DNA of 8,387 nucleotides, taken from the NCBI GenBank assembly GCA_021804505.1, contig JAJZHL010000014.1, positions 1 to 8,387 of the forward strand, written 5' to 3'. The notes beneath the pieces were generated by a model that was not told the origin of the DNA, made no database searches, and worked only from the letters and a program-made list of their open reading frames with translations. The translations under genes and the position numbers were made by a program. Below are positions 7,093-8,387 of this stretch, in pieces. Position 1 is the stretch's first letter. Each line of letters begins with the position of its first letter. Origin of the DNA: Pseudomonadota bacterium (lineage in GTDB: Bacteria > Pseudomonadota > Alphaproteobacteria > Rickettsiales > Rickettsiaceae).

Positions 7093-8387
7093 TTAGTTTC
7101 TAAATGTACGTGCAAGATGCGCGTAATCATTATATTGTTGTATATCAATATCATAAGCAAAATTTTTATTTTTAATATAATATTCTAATAAAGATACTAA
7201 ACCCTGTTTGTGACGAGTCAGTTTCTCCTCATCTAAGTCTATACTTAACGTCTGAATATATGGTTTAGAACTGGAAATTTTAACATATATAGCCTGTTTA
7301 ACGTTTCGTACTTTAACACCAAACCCACCTTCCTGTAGCATAAGACCTGCAATGATTAATTGGGGTGATAATCCATAATCTATATCCTTTCTAGTCGGTA
7401 AACTACCGGTCTTGTAATCAATTACTGTTGATTGTCCGGATTCATCTATTTCAATTCTATCAGCTACTCCAATTATTTTTATTTCCTGCCCTGCAATGTT
7501 TAACTTCATCTCCCCTTTTTGTTCAGAATATATATATTTAAAATCCTTCCTACGTATCTCATCGAACTCAACAAAAGAACGTGCAATAGGTACAAATTTG
7601 ATACGCCAAATTTTCTTAGTATATAGAGGTAAAATAATACGGTTTAAAACATTCTGACTAATATCTAATAGGAACTGTACTTTATCAACTATAAGCTTGT
7701 TATAATTTTTTGAGTATTGCTCAAATATATTATGCACAAAATCACCAAATTCGGATATTTTAGGCTCCACCCCAATCTTATTACGATTTCTTAAATTCAA
7801 AATTTTCTTAGCATAAAAGCTGTAAGGATTACGTATTAGTGATTCTATATCAGTTATGGATAAAATATTAGGAAAAACAGGGCTATGGACTGGTAAGCGA
7901 TCAATTCTGATATTAGAACTCAAAGTAGGGTATATTTTATACTGTGAAACTAATTTCTTATCTAATACAAATTGTAGTTTCAAGAGCAAATCGGATACTA
8001 ATAACCCAGATTTACCTTCTTGCCTTTTGGATCTGGTAATTATTACGTTTTGATTATGTAAATATAAATAAAAGAAATATTGATAAATAGAAGTTCTAAT
8101 CTTTACAGAATTAATATTTAACTCCTGTAGTACTTGCTCGTTAACCCACCTATTAATAGAAGTCCCCGTAACCCATGTACCTTCACTAAAATCAGCTAGA
8201 ATAACCAAATCAAACTTATGTAATATTAGATCTTCTGCTCTACCTACCACTATTTCCTTTGGGCTATTATTTGCCTCATCATACCTATGTCCCGCTATTA
8301 GCAAACGCAATATTTCTGGCAATTCTTTTTTATCTTGCGACAAGAAATTACTGCTATTCTTTATTAGCTCACTAAGAAAGTTTGATA
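7093..8387 (-). CDS. addB: AddB-type recombination nuclease, C-terminal part, 5' end cut by the window edge
   Basis: The reading frame is open from the right edge to the stop at 7095-7093, about 430 codons. A TTG at 8343-8341 is not a believable start: the frame continues upstream without a stop. Residues are numbered from that TTG. The N-terminal part has inactive-helicase features (FDLVILADFSEGTW at 44-57, ITRSKRQEG at 102-110). ITDIESLIRNPYSFYAKKIL (163-182) leads into a PD-(D/E)XK nuclease domain: GDFVH with His204, GVADRIE with Asp295, IDYKTG with Asp309 and Lys311, and the QLIIA motif from Gln328. The order and the ending YNDYAHLARTF fit the alphaproteobacterial AddB. No cysteine occurs in this part, so the iron-sulfur cluster of Bacillus AddB is absent here. 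AddB works with AddA in end resection for double-strand-break repair; AddA is not in the window. The nuclease residues look intact. Confidence 0.85.
   Translation of the reverse strand, partial: SNFLSELIKNSSNFLSQDKKELPEILRLLIAGHRYDEANNSPKEIVVGRAEDLILHKFDLVILADFSEGTWVTGTSINRWVNEQVLQELNINSVKIRTSIYQYFFYLYLHNQNVIITRSKRQEGKSGLLVSDLLLKLQFVLDKKLVSQYKIYPTLSSNIRIDRLPVHSPVFPNILSITDIESLIRNPYSFYAKKILNLRNRNKIGVEPKISEFGDFVHNIFEQYSKNYNKLIVDKVQFLLDISQNVLNRIILPLYTKKIWRIKFVPIARSFVEFDEIRRKDFKYIYSEQKGEMKLNIAGQEIKIIGVADRIEIDESGQSTVIDYKTGSLPTRKDIDYGLSPQLIIAGLMLQEGGFGVKVRNVKQAIYVKISSSKPYIQTLSIDLDEEKLTRHKQGLVSLLEYYIKNKNFAYDIDIQQYNDYAHLARTFRN

Noticed and set aside
8341..8343. TTG as the start codon of the right-end nuclease gene.
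   Set aside because: The frame stays open upstream to the window edge, and AddB proteins are much longer, so this is an internal leucine codon.
1..8387. CRISPR arrays, insertion sequences, transposases, toxin-antitoxin pairs, phage genes or a defence island.
   Set aside because: None seen: no regularly spaced repeats, no transposase or integrase motifs, and all long frames are explained by housekeeping genes.

Overview
The window is AT-rich bacterial chromosome and almost entirely housekeeping genes. Protein sequences, a palindromic intergenic repeat of the type scattered through Rickettsiales genomes, and short operons point to an obligate intracellular alphaproteobacterium of the Rickettsiaceae (Rickettsia or a close relative). 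The NAD kinase, Cmk and RNase J resemble Rickettsia proteins as I remember them, but without a search I cannot fix the genus.

Layout. Positions 1-1204 (minus strand) hold a two-gene unit: a membrane PAP2-family phosphatase, then NAD kinase (nadK), whose start lies 37 nt inside the phosphatase gene and whose 3' end runs off the left edge. A 78-nt AT-rich divergent promoter region separates this unit from rnj (RNase J, 1283-2962, plus). Between rnj and the next plus-strand gene lie a degenerate palindromic repeat (about 2984-3061) and a minus-strand tRNA-Val(GAC) with an encoded CCA (3110-3186). The conserved pair cmk-rpsA (3314-5790) follows, then murA (5813-7090) only 22 nt after rpsA. The right end (7093-8387, minus) is the C-terminal part of an AddB-type recombination nuclease. 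It meets murA tail to tail with 2 nt between the stop codons and continues beyond the right edge.

How the genes relate. Cmk (CMP phosphorylation), ribosomal protein S1 and MurA (first committed step of peptidoglycan synthesis) form a nucleotide/translation/cell-wall run, probably partly co-transcribed. RNase J serves RNA maturation and decay. NadK makes NADP. The PAP2 protein probably dephosphorylates a membrane lipid, possibly undecaprenyl pyrophosphate or a lipid A or phosphatidylglycerol precursor; its substrate cannot be read from sequence. AddB would work with AddA (not in the window) in double-strand-break repair.

I found no convincing undescribed system. The items most worth a second look are a perfect 12-bp inverted repeat linking the tRNA-Val promoter region to the cmk start codon, the palindromic repeat, the pap2/nadK overlap and the 2-nt convergent murA/addB junction.
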